A DNA stretch of 64,000 bases, taken from Azospirillum baldaniorum (lineage in GTDB: Bacteria > Pseudomonadota > Alphaproteobacteria > Azospirillales > Azospirillaceae). Made by a program: the position numbers and the translations under genes. The notes beneath the pieces are model-generated. The model worked only from the letters and a program-made list of their open reading frames with translations, did not search any database and had not been told where the DNA came from. Positions 16,828 through 26,200 of this stretch are shown here, piece by piece (the stretch's first letter is position 1; every line of letters begins with the position of its first letter). Location: assembly GCF_003119195.2 (NCBI RefSeq), contig NZ_CP022254.1, positions 789,501 to 853,500 of the forward strand, in the 5' to 3' direction.

Positions 16828-18363
16828 ATGGGATTCGGCAGGGGCGTCTGGCTACGCCCGGTGGTCGCGCTGGTTCTCGGAATTCTAACCAGCGGGATTT
16901 CGGCCGGCGGACCCGCGTGGGCGGACCCCACCCGCTTCACCATCCTCTACGCCCACAGCACGACCGAGTTGGAGGACGTGCAGGGACGCGGCGGCATCGC
17001 CCGGCTCGCCACGCTGGTCCGCCAGGAACGGGCGGCGGGCGGCACCGTGCTGGTCCTGCACGGCGGGCAGGCGCTCGCCCCCTCCGTCCTGTCCTTCTAC
17101 GACCAGGGCGCGCACGTCATCGACCTGCTGAACGGGGTCGGCATCGACGCCATGGCGGCGCTGAACCGGGAATTCCATCACGGTGACGACGTGCTGATGA
17201 CCCGCGCCTTCGAAGCGAACTTCCCCATGGTCGTCTCCAACGCGGTGGACCGCCAGACGGGCAAGCCGCTGGACGGGCTGGAGGACCGGGCGATGCTCAA
17301 CGCCGGGCCGGTGCGCGTCGGGGTGCTGGCCGCGACGCCGGCGCGGACGGGGGAAATCACCCGCTCGCCGCGCACCGACTTCCTGCCGCCGGGTCCGGTG
17401 CTGGCCCAGAAGGCGAAGGACCTCCGCAACGCCGGCGCCGATCTGGTGGTGGCGCTGACCGGCGATTCCGGCGGCACCCACCGCGAGGTGATCGCCTCCG
17501 GCGCCGCTGACATCGTGCTCTACCAGGACCGCGGGCGGGTGGTCGCCGTGGAATACGACGGCAAGACCCTGAACGCGACGGTCGAGCCGCAGGCCGCCTG
17601 GGTGCTGGCCCTGGACATCAGCGCCGAGAAGGTGACCAAGGGCGACGCCACGCACACGGTGTGGAGCACTGGCGTGCGCGCCATCGACACCGCCACCGTG
17701 GCGCCGGACCCGGCACTGGACACCCAGGCCAAAGCCTATCGCGCGCGGCTGGACAGCATGCTGGGCATGCAGGTGGGCCGGCTGGACGCCGCCATCGACA
17801 CGCGGCGCGAGGCGGTGCGCGCCAGCGAGAACGCCTTCGCCAACACCGTCGCCGATTCGCTGCGCGAGGCGATGGAGGCCGATGTGGCGCTGGTCAACGG
17901 CGGCTCCTTCCGCGGCGACCGCGCCTATGCGGCGGGCACGGTGTGGACGCGCCGGGATATCCAGAGCGAATTCCCCTTTCACGACACCGCCGTGCTGATC
18001 GAGGTCACCGGGCAGCAGCTCCGCGACGCGCTGGAGTTCGGCTTCTCCGGAATCGAGCAGTTGCAGGGCCGCTTCCCGCACCTGTCCAACGCCCGCGTCA
18101 CCGTCGACGCCTCGCGCCCGCCCGGCCAGCGGGTGGTGGCCCTGGCGGTGGGCGGCAAGCCGGTGGAACCGATGGCCCGCTTCCGGCTCGCCACCGGAAG
18201 CTACCTCGCCAACGGCGGCGACGGTTATGCGATGCTGTCCACCGCCCCGCGGCTGGTGGACGACCGGGACGCCGATTTCGTCTCGACCATCCTGGCCAGC
18301 CGGATCGCCCGCACGGGCAGCTTCGCGCCGCGGCTCGACGGCCGCCTGACGGTCCAGCGGTAG
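16828..18363 (+). CDS. Periplasmic 5'-nucleotidase-like protein with degraded metal site
   Basis: This is a 511-aa exported protein of the UshA/5'-nucleotidase plan: signal peptide (hydrophobic VVALVLGILTSG, cleavage after AWA), metallophosphatase-like domain (about residues 35-270), and C-terminal nucleotide-binding domain (about 300-490) with NGGSFRGD and LANGGDGYAML intact. In the N-terminal domain the usual metal ligands are missing: the HTNDxHG position reads HSTTELE (from residue 43), the DAGD position reads HGGQ (from 78), and GNHEF reads LNREF, so the catalytic histidine is Arg114. It may bind nucleotides without cleaving them. The ATG at 16828 has GGGGA 8 nt upstream; ATG 16813 is the alternative. 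A histidine kinase starts 7 bp after it. Confidence 0.78.
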   Translation: MGFGRGVWLRPVVALVLGILTSGISAGGPAWADPTRFTILYAHSTTELEDVQGRGGIARLATLVRQERAAGGTVLVLHGGQALAPSVLSFYDQGAHVIDLLNGVGIDAMAALNREFHHGDDVLMTRAFEANFPMVVSNAVDRQTGKPLDGLEDRAMLNAGPVRVGVLAATPARTGEITRSPRTDFLPPGPVLAQKAKDLRNAGADLVVALTGDSGGTHREVIASGAADIVLYQDRGRVVAVEYDGKTLNATVEPQAAWVLALDISAEKVTKGDATHTVWSTGVRAIDTATVAPDPALDTQAKAYRARLDSMLGMQVGRLDAAIDTRREAVRASENAFANTVADSLREAMEADVALVNGGSFRGDRAYAAGTVWTRRDIQSEFPFHDTAVLIEVTGQQLRDALEFGFSGIEQLQGRFPHLSNARVTVDASRPPGQRVVALAVGGKPVEPMARFRLATGSYLANGGDGYAMLSTAPRLVDDRDADFVSTILASRIARTGSFAPRLDGRLTVQR

Positions 18364-18370
18364 CCGCGGA

Positions 18371-20842
18371 ATGGACGCCGCGCCGCCCTCCACCAACCGC
18401 GCCGATGCCGCCGTGCCCCTGCGCCGGCGCCGTGGGGCGCGCGCCGGCATCGTGCTGCGCATCTCCATCGGCCTGAGCATCATGACGATGCTGGTCCTGC
18501 TGGTCGGCGTCGTGTCGCTGTCCTCCTTCCAGCTGTTCCGGGGGGAGGTGTCGGTGCTGTCCACCACCACTCTGCCGAAGGTCATCACCAGCGCGGAGCT
18601 GCGCGGCTCGCTCCAGAAGCTGGTCGCCCGCCTGCCCGTCCTGGCCGGCGCGGCCACCACCCCGCAGCGCCGGGCCATCTACGACGAACTCATCAGCGAA
18701 CTGGAATTCCTGAGGAAGCTGGTGGAGCGCATGCGCGACCTCCACCAGCAGGGGGAGCCGGGCGGAGACGGCGAAAGCGACGAGCTTCGGCTTCTGGAAC
18801 AGGCCCAATCCACCCTGCTGATCCTGGCGGCGACGGTGGCCGACCTGAACGCCGAAGTCGGGCGGCAGATCGAGGCCGGCGCCCGTCAGGCGGAGTCAAT
18901 CCGCGCCCTGGCCCAGCTCGCCGACGCGCTGGAGCGGTTGCCGGGCGCGGAACCCGGAACCGGCCCGGCCACGGCGGCGCCCGGCGGGGGCGGGACGCTG
19001 GGGGCCTGGGCGGTGCGGGCGGGCGCGCTGATGGCGCGGGCTGCCGGAGCGATGCAGACCGACCACCTCAACCGGCTGCGGGTGGAGCGCCGCAACGCGG
19101 AGCACACGCTGGCCGAGCTGGGCCGGCTGGCCGCCGCCACGCCCGAGCCGGAGGGGTCCGCCATGGAGCGCATCCGGGCCGACCTCGCCGCGATCCTCGT
19201 GGCGCCGGAGGGACTGTTCGACAGCTCCGCCGAACGGCTGCAGGCGCGCAACCGCGCCCAGGCGCTGTCCGGCCAGTCGCGCGTCCTGGTGGAGACGGTC
19301 GACCGCTTCACGCTGGCCCTGTTCGATGCCATCCACGACCAGTCCACCGACCGCACCGGCGATCTGGCGGCGATGATCCAGGAGCGCTCGCGCACGGTGA
19401 TGGTGCTGGGCGGCGCCTCCATCCTGCTGGCCATCCTCGTCCATCTCTTCTTCCGGCGCTTCCTGACCTCGCGGCTGGTCGCGCTGAACGGCGCGGTGCT
19501 GGCCCGCCTGTCCGGCAGCGACGCGACGGTGCCGGTCGAAGGCAACGACGAGATCACCGACATCGCCGCCTCCGTCCGCTACTTCATCGACGAGATCGAC
19601 CGGCGCCAGATGGACTTGGCCGACAACGAGCGGCGCTTCCGCGACCTCGTCGAAGGCTCCATCCAGGGCATCATCATCCACCGCGATTTCCGTCCGCTCT
19701 ACGCCAACGAGGCCTTCCTGCAGATGCTGGGCAGCAGTCTGGACCGGGCGCTGCGCGTGCGGTCGGTGCTCGACTTCATCGCGGAGGACAGCCGGCCGCT
19801 GGTCGAGGACAACTACCGGCACATCGTCGCCACCGGCCTGCCCAGCGAGCGGCGGCGGCTGCGCGCCCGCCGGCTCGACGGGGCGGAGCGCTGGATCGAG
19901 CTGACCAGCCGCCGCATCGACTGGAAGGGGGAGACCGCCGTCCAGTCCATCGTCGTGGACGTGACCCGCGAGGTCGAGGCGGAAGCGGCGCTCCGCCGGT
20001 CCCGCGATTCGGCGGAACAGGCGCTGCGTGAGCTGAAGGAGACCCAGGCCAGCCTGATCCAGGCGGAGAAGATGGCGTCGCTCGGCCAGCTCGTCGCCGG
20101 GGTGGCGCACGAGGTGAACACGCCCATCGGCATCACCATCACCGGCGCCTCGCAGCTTGCCCTGCAGTTCGAGGATCTGACCCGCCAGCTCGCCGCCGGG
20201 GCCATCAAGAAGTCGGAGTTCCAGCGCTTCCTGGCCGACGGCGGAGAGATGGCCCGCCTGATCCTGTCCAACAGCACGCGCGCCGCCGATCTGGTGCAGA
20301 GCTTCAAGATGGTCGCGGTGGACCAGTCCAGCGATGAGCGGCGGCGCTTCGAGCTGAAGACCTACATCGGCGAGTTGCTGCGCAGCCTGCGTCCGACCTA
20401 CAAGGATGTCGGCGGGCTGGACATCGTCGTGGACAGCCCCGACGAGCTGGAACTGGACGGCTATCCTGGCGCCCTGTCGCAGATCCTGACCAACCTCGTC
20501 CTCAACGCGCTGGCTCACGCCTTCACGCCGCACCATCCGGGCCGGCTGACCATTGCCGCCCGCCTGCTGCCGCAGGATCAGGTGGAGCTGACGGTGGCCG
20601 ACGACGGGCTGGGCATCCCGTCGGACATCCTGCCGAAGGTCTTCGACCCCTTCTTCACCACCCGCCGCGGCAACGGGGGCAGCGGGCTGGGGCTGCACAT
20701 CGTCTACAACCTCGTCACCGGCACCTTGCGCGGCACCATCACCGTGCACAGCATCCCCGGCGAGGGGGCCCGCTTCACCCTGCGCTTCCCGCGTGTCACC
20801 CCGACGGCGGGGACAAGCGTGGGAAAGGCGGAACTGGTGTGA
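18371..20842 (+). CDS. Membrane sensor histidine kinase with HAMP and PAS domains
   Basis: This 823-aa kinase has a transmembrane segment at about residues 28-51, a large periplasmic region rich in helices, a second segment at about 342-362, a HAMP domain, a PAS domain starting near residue 420, a coiled linker, and a HisKA domain with His580 in AGVAHEVNTPIG. The ATPase boxes follow: N box NLVLNALAHAF, G1 VADDGLGIP, and G2 GNGGSGLGLHI. The HisKA text is of the type found in DctB/NtrB-like kinases. No response regulator gene is next to it. It follows the nucleotidase-like gene by 7 bp, so the two probably form one operon and may form one sensing unit. Confidence 0.9.
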   Translation: MDAAPPSTNRADAAVPLRRRRGARAGIVLRISIGLSIMTMLVLLVGVVSLSSFQLFRGEVSVLSTTTLPKVITSAELRGSLQKLVARLPVLAGAATTPQRRAIYDELISELEFLRKLVERMRDLHQQGEPGGDGESDELRLLEQAQSTLLILAATVADLNAEVGRQIEAGARQAESIRALAQLADALERLPGAEPGTGPATAAPGGGGTLGAWAVRAGALMARAAGAMQTDHLNRLRVERRNAEHTLAELGRLAAATPEPEGSAMERIRADLAAILVAPEGLFDSSAERLQARNRAQALSGQSRVLVETVDRFTLALFDAIHDQSTDRTGDLAAMIQERSRTVMVLGGASILLAILVHLFFRRFLTSRLVALNGAVLARLSGSDATVPVEGNDEITDIAASVRYFIDEIDRRQMDLADNERRFRDLVEGSIQGIIIHRDFRPLYANEAFLQMLGSSLDRALRVRSVLDFIAEDSRPLVEDNYRHIVATGLPSERRRLRARRLDGAERWIELTSRRIDWKGETAVQSIVVDVTREVEAEAALRRSRDSAEQALRELKETQASLIQAEKMASLGQLVAGVAHEVNTPIGITITGASQLALQFEDLTRQLAAGAIKKSEFQRFLADGGEMARLILSNSTRAADLVQSFKMVAVDQSSDERRRFELKTYIGELLRSLRPTYKDVGGLDIVVDSPDELELDGYPGALSQILTNLVLNALAHAFTPHHPGRLTIAARLLPQDQVELTVADDGLGIPSDILPKVFDPFFTTRRGNGGSGLGLHIVYNLVTGTLRGTITVHSIPGEGARFTLRFPRVTPTAGTSVGKAELV

Positions 20843-20867
20843 TCCGGCGCCGCTCCGCAGAGGGGGA

Positions 20868-21200
20868 TCAGCGCACCTCGCCCTCGAACCAATGACGGCC
20901 CTTGCGGTCCTCGACCTCGATCACCCAGACGTCGGGGTCGTAGCGGGTCTGGCGGGCGATGTAGGCGTCGGCGGTGGCCTCGTCCACCGGCTCGGCGCCG
21001 GTGCCGCGCGACCAGCGCAGCCGTTCCTCGTCGCGCACCTGGACCAGCACGCTGAAGGTCCGGTCCAGCCGGTTCAGTTTCAGGATGACCGTGCCGCGGC
21101 TGGGGTCCCCCTTGCGCAGAACCATCATCGTGACGCCCTCGGCATCGGCGGCGCGGATGTGCGCCATCACCCAGAGGTGCGTCGGCAGACGGTCGTCCAT
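20868..21200 (-). CDS. DUF1491 family protein
   Basis: This 110-aa soluble protein matches the DUF1491 family of alphaproteobacteria in length and pattern: an N-terminal LPTHLWVMAHIRAA, a following VLRKGDPSRGTVILKLN block, and a C-terminal DPDVWVIEVED segment. The function of the family is unknown. The start is placed at the ATG before DDRLPTHLW; the frame is open far upstream but that part is antisense to the next gene. It converges on the histidine kinase gene with a 25-bp gap. Confidence 0.75.
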   Translation of the reverse strand: MDDRLPTHLWVMAHIRAADAEGVTMMVLRKGDPSRGTVILKLNRLDRTFSVLVQVRDEERLRWSRGTGAEPVDEATADAYIARQTRYDPDVWVIEVEDRKGRHWFEGEVR

Positions 21201-21266
21201 GGAAATCCTCGTTCCGGGAAGGTCCGGGGGCTCGCCTTCGGCATGGCCCCGGTGTAGACAACGGGC

Positions 21267-22721
21267 ATGGCGACACTCCTGGACGTTCTCGACGCCGCCG
21301 TCAACCACCACATGGCCGGGCGCCTCGCCGAGGCGGCGCAGGACTATCGCGTCGTGCTGGCGGTGGAGCCGGCGCAGCCGGACGCCCTGCATCTGCTTGG
21401 CGTGGCGGAGGCCCAGCGCGGCGTCCACGCCGCCGCTGCGGCGCTGATCACCCGCTCGTTGCGGCTCCGCCCCGATACGGCGTCGCCCTGGGCCAACCTC
21501 GGCGGCGCCCTGCGTGCGCTCGGCGCGGCGGAGCGGGCCGACGCCGCGCTGACCCGCGCCCTGACCCTCGACCCGGCTTTGGCCGATGCCTTGACGAACG
21601 TGGGTTCGGTACGCCACGCCCTGGCCGATTATCCCGCCGCGCTGACGTGGCTGGAGCGTGCCGAACGGCTGCGCCCCGGCCATCCGGACACCGCGCTCAA
21701 CCGCGGCGTCGTGCTGCGCGACGCGCGACGCTTCGCGGAGTCCGACGCCTGCCTGGATGCCCTGCTGGCCTCCCGGCCCGACCACGCCGACGCGCATCTG
21801 GCGCGCGCGGTCAGCCGGCTGGTCCGGGGCGACCTGCGCGCCGGATGGGAGGAATTCGAGTGGCGCCCGCGCCGCCTGCCCGCCCCGCCCTGGGCCGGGG
21901 AGCCGCTGGACGGCCGGCGCATCCTGCTGCACGCCGAGCAGGGATTCGGCGACACCATCCAGTTCGCCCGCTACGCCCCGCTGGTGACGCGCGCCGGCGG
22001 CCGGGTGATCCTGGACATGCATCCGTTGCAGTTCCGTCTGCTGCGCTCGTTGGGTCCGGAGATCCAGGTGCTGGTGCGCGGCCCCGCCCCGGCGCCGCAC
22101 GATCTCCATTGCCCGCTGATGAGCCTGCCGCGCGCCTTCGGCACCGATCTGACGAGCATCCCGGCTCCACCCGCCTACCTCGCCGCCGAGGCGGACGAGG
22201 TGGCGCGCTGGGGCCGCCGGATCGCTGAGATTGAAACGGGGAAAGGTTCGGGACCGCGCGTCGGCCTCGTCTGGGCGGGCAACCCGAACCACCGCAACGA
22301 CCGCAACCGCTCCATCCCCGTCGAGCGGCTGGCCCCGCTGCTCGACACGCCGGGGCTCCGTCTGTTCAGCCTGCAGACCGGCGATGCCAAAGCGGCCCGC
22401 CCGGCCGCCCTGCCCGACCTGACCGCGGGCATCCGCGACTTCGCCGACAGCGCGGCCATCCTGGCGAATCTGGACCTCGTCATCGCGGTCGACACGGCGA
22501 CCATCCATCTGGCGGGGGCGCTCGGCATGCCGGCGTGGCTGCTGCTGCCCTACGCGCCGGATTGGCGCTGGCTGCTCGACCGCGCGGACAGCCCCTGGTA
22601 CCCGTCGTTGCGCCTGTTCCGCCAGCCCCACCCCGGCGACTGGGACAGTGTCCTGCGCGCAGTCGCCACGGACCTGGAACGGTTCGCCGCCGCTCAGTTC
22701 GCGCCGCAGAAGCAGTCGTAG
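21267..22721 (+). CDS. TPR-repeat glycosyltransferase (GT9-like C-terminus)
   Basis: The 484-aa protein begins with about five tetratricopeptide repeats (residues about 1-190, for example PDALHLLGVAEAQRG) and ends in a domain resembling heptosyltransferase-type family 9 enzymes: LLHAEQGFGDTIQFARYAP, VGLVWAGNPNHRNDRNRS, and IAVDTATIHLAGALGMPAWLLLP. Such proteins are common near flagellar genes in alphaproteobacteria and are thought to glycosylate surface proteins; the acceptor here is not known. It stands just upstream of the flagellar block. Two other TPR-glycosyltransferases in the window share its N-terminal repeat pattern. Confidence 0.82.
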   Translation: MATLLDVLDAAVNHHMAGRLAEAAQDYRVVLAVEPAQPDALHLLGVAEAQRGVHAAAAALITRSLRLRPDTASPWANLGGALRALGAAERADAALTRALTLDPALADALTNVGSVRHALADYPAALTWLERAERLRPGHPDTALNRGVVLRDARRFAESDACLDALLASRPDHADAHLARAVSRLVRGDLRAGWEEFEWRPRRLPAPPWAGEPLDGRRILLHAEQGFGDTIQFARYAPLVTRAGGRVILDMHPLQFRLLRSLGPEIQVLVRGPAPAPHDLHCPLMSLPRAFGTDLTSIPAPPAYLAAEADEVARWGRRIAEIETGKGSGPRVGLVWAGNPNHRNDRNRSIPVERLAPLLDTPGLRLFSLQTGDAKAARPAALPDLTAGIRDFADSAAILANLDLVIAVDTATIHLAGALGMPAWLLLPYAPDWRWLLDRADSPWYPSLRLFRQPHPGDWDSVLRAVATDLERFAAAQFAPQKQS

Positions 22722-22957
22722 GGATCGTCCCCGCTCCAAGCCGGGCGGGTGGACGAGAGAGAGCGTGCAGCAGGGAGCGCTGGCATCTCCGCCGCCAGCA
22801 GGGTGGCGTTGAAGGCGGCCACGTCGAAGGACTGCGGGTCCGGACGATCGAAGCGGAGCGGCGCGTTGCTCAGCGCATGCCCCAGAAGGGCAGCCCCCAG
22901 CAACGGTATCAGAAGTTGCTCCACACGGTCCAAGCCGCCCTCCCCTGGCGGCCTCAC
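22694..22957 (-). CDS. Possible small membrane-associated protein
   Basis: An 87-codon frame with a GTG start, which overlaps the end of the TPR-glycosyltransferase gene by 28 bp. A hydrophobic stretch (LIPLLGAALLGHAL) lies near the N-terminus and the C-terminus ends DPYDCFCGAN. A second GTG at 22924 would give a 76-aa form. I do not recognise a family. Support is weak: no convincing ribosome binding site, and chance open frames are common at this GC content. Confidence 0.3.
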   Translation of the reverse strand: MRPPGEGGLDRVEQLLIPLLGAALLGHALSNAPLRFDRPDPQSFDVAAFNATLLAAEMPALPAARSLSSTRPAWSGDDPYDCFCGAN

Positions 22958-23250
22958 CGCCGGCGTGTGTCCCCGTTTCCTCTCCCCCTTCTACCGCAGC
23001 CCCGGTCCGGCCACGCCCTGTCCTTAGGTCATATCGGTCTGACGGACCAATCGGACGGGAGCTTTCTTCCCTCCCCCGCACAGGCTGCTAGGCCAATTTT
23101 TCCCAGCGCGCGGCAAAAAGGGGGCCGGCGCGACCGCTCCAGAGGCTTGTTCATACAAATCAGTGCGTTAGGGAAGAGCCGGAAGTTGGCATCGTCCTTG
23201 CTTACCCGAATGGCAACGATTTTTGCCCTTCCGTTTGGAGATCCCTGGCC
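22958..23250. other. Leader and promoter region of flgE
   Basis: About 290 bp without a supported gene. It contains the sigma-54 type promoter at 23186-23203 and is lower in GC than its surroundings near 23080-23230. Nothing else is recognised. Confidence 0.6.
23186..23203 (+). promoter_or_regulatory. Sigma-54 (RpoN) promoter of flgE
   Basis: TTGGCATCGTCCTTGCTT fits the -24/-12 consensus, with GG and GC separated by exactly 10 nt. It stands 47 bp upstream of the flgE ATG in a flagellar operon, a class of genes often RpoN-dependent. Confidence 0.75.
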
Positions 23251-26200
23251 ATGAGCATCTTCGGTTCGATGACCACCGCCGTCCTCGGCCTGAGCGCGCA
23301 GTCGAAGGCCCTCGGTCACATCTCTGACAACATCGCCAACGCCTCGACGGTCGGCTACAAGCGGGTCAACACGGCGTTCGAGACGCTGGTGCTGCAATCC
23401 AACGAGCGGTTGCACGCGCCGGGCGGCGTGACGGCGGCACCGGTCTTCATGAACAACATCCAGGGCAACCTGACCCAGGTGCAAAGCCCGACCAACGCCG
23501 CCATCCAGGGCCAGGGCTTCTTCAGCGTGTCCAAGCTCAGCCGCGGCCTGACCGGCCCCGGCCAGCAGGGCGAGACGGTGCAGACCCAGACCGGCACGCT
23601 GAACGCCGACAACGTCTATTACACCCGCGTCGGCGACTTCGAGCTGGACAAGAACCGCTATCTGGTGAACAGCGCCGGCTTCGCGCTGAACGGCTGGATC
23701 GTTGACGACGTGACCGGCCAGTTGAAGAAGGACGTGGTGCAGCCGCTCCAGGTCAACACCCTGACCGACAAGCCGCAGTCGACCAACAGCATCACGCTGG
23801 GTGCCAACCTGCCGGCCACCCCGACGCCGGGCGTGCCGATCCCGTCCTCCAGCATCCAGGTCTACGACACCCAGGGCAACGCCCGGACCATCCAGTTCAA
23901 CTGGCGCCAGGACGCCGCCAACGCGTGGCGCCTGGGCATCGACGCGCCGGGAAGCTCGATGCAGCCGGTCGCCGGCTCCTTCGCCGGCGGCGCCGCCAAC
24001 ATGGCGGCGGGCAGCCCAGTCACCGGAGTGACCCCGGTGGCCCAGGTCAGCCAAGTGCGGGTCGACGGAACGACTTCCGTCCCCCCCTCGTCGGTCACCA
24101 TCGGTGGCCGCACCAATTACTATCCGGACGGCACGTCGCAGGACAACATCAGGGTCGGCGACACGTACACCCTGAACATCAACGGCAGCGCCCCAATCAC
24201 GGTCGCGGTGACCGCCGCGAACATCGGAAACTTTTCGAGCTACCAAGATGTCGCAGCCGCCTTGATGAACCAGATCAATGCGATGTCTCCGGCCCTTTAC
24301 CAAGCCAAGCTGGACGAAAAAGACAACCGTAAAATCATCGTCGAAACGTCGGGAGCCAACCCCACGCAGGTTGAGATTTCCGGAACCTTCAGCAACACCA
24401 CGCCACAAACCAGCACGATCAGCGGCCCCTCGACCAACTCGACCGGTTCGGCTAGCGGCGACCAGCGCAGCACCTTCACCTTCTCCACCGCTGCCATCGA
24501 TGTGGGCGACGAGTTCCGCATCACCGTGGCGGGGACGGAGTTCAAGACGCGAGTCACTTCGGCCAACATTGGCACGCTACAAGCGGCGGGCGGTATTAAC
24601 GGCGTGGTCGCCGATCTGGCCAGCCAGATCAACGCCGCCGTGCCGCCGCTGGGCATCAATGCCCTGATCGGCACGGCTACGGTTCCCCCCGGCACGGCTA
24701 ACCAGCTCGTGCTGGATGGTACGGCTGTAACGCAGAGCTTCACGACCACTTACGGCGTGACCAACGCCGACAGCCGCAAGAACAGCATCACCGCCTCCAC
24801 CCCCGTAGACTACTCGGTAATGGTGGCGACCCCCACCCAGCCCGCCACCGCCGCCCTGCCCGAGATTACCCAGGTCACCATCCCGACGACAGCAACCTTG
24901 AAGGTGCCGGACCAATATGTCGTCAACGTGCTGGGCCAGGAGTTCAAGACCACCATCTCCTACGCGAACATCAATACGCTGAAGGATATGGATGGCGTCG
25001 TGGATGATCTGGTTGCGAAGATCAACCTCGCCGGATTGGCGGTAAACGCTTCGAAAAACGCTGCGGGTCATCTGGTGCTGACCGGCACCATGAACGGCAC
25101 GGCGCTGAACGTCAGCGCCAGCAGTCTGGACATCACCGGCACCGACAACGTGCGGGTGGGCGACAGCTACACCGTGCGGGTGGACGGCGTGCCCTACGCA
25201 GTCTCGGTCACCGCCGACAACATCCTGACCATGGGGACCTACGGTGGCATCGCCAACGCGCTGGCGGCCCAGATCAACTCGGCCCGGCCGCAGGCGCCGG
25301 TCATCGCGTCGGTTGTGAATTCCGAATTGAAGGTCACCGCCCGCAATCCCGGCACGGCCTTCAAGATCGACCAGGAATTCAGTTCCGGCACAGCCACTAA
25401 CAACCAAGTGAACGGCCCCACGATCAGCGCCCCGACGGACTCCCGCGGCCAGCGCCAGGAATTCTCCTATCCGCAGACGCAGATCGACATCGGCGACGTC
25501 TATTCGGTGTCGATCGACGGTACGCCGATCTCGGTGAAAGTGGACAAATCGAACTACGGGAACTTCGAGGACATCAACGGCGTCCTGCAGGAACTGGCGA
25601 ACCGCGTCAACGCCGCCAACCTGAACGTCGTGGCCACGGCGACCGGCGGCCGGCTGACCCTCACCCACAACACCTCCACCACCGGCAAGTTCGAGGCGAA
25701 GGCCAGCATCCAGAACGCCACCGGCAGCCCCGGCACGCTGACCGCCTCTACGACCACCTCCAACGTGGGGGGAGTGCCGCAGTCGGAATCGGTGACGCTG
25801 ACCGGCACGCCCGGCGACAAAGGCGCCGAATACACGGTGACCATCAACGATACACCCATCACTTACAAGACGACGGGTGAGGAGACCTCGATGGAGACCA
25901 TCGCGGCCAGCCTCGCCAATATGGTGAACAAGAACACCTCCCTGCCGGTGACGGCCAGCGCCGAGGGCAGCGTGCTGAAGCTCGTCGCCAAAACCGCGAC
26001 CAGCGACCCGGACAAGCAGTTTAGGCTGGACCCCTCCGCCCAGGCCGGCACCACCCCGGCGCACGTCCTGCTGAATTTCGGCACCGATCCCGACAATGTC
26101 GGCACCATCACCAGCGTCAGCACGGCCAAGGTCGGCACGGGGACGGCGGTGACCTCCGCCAACCAGGGGCTGGGGGCGGACGCCAACGTGACCTTCACCG

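Noticed and set aside
20868..23081. A minus-strand frame of over 700 codons ending in the DUF1491 protein
   Set aside because: Only the last 110 codons look like a protein family; the rest is antisense to the TPR-glycosyltransferase gene.
23211..23228. A second sigma-54 like element (TGGCAACGATTTTTGCCC) before flgE
   Set aside because: The GG to GC spacing is 11 instead of 10 nt, which is not expected to function; the element at 23186-23203 has correct spacing.
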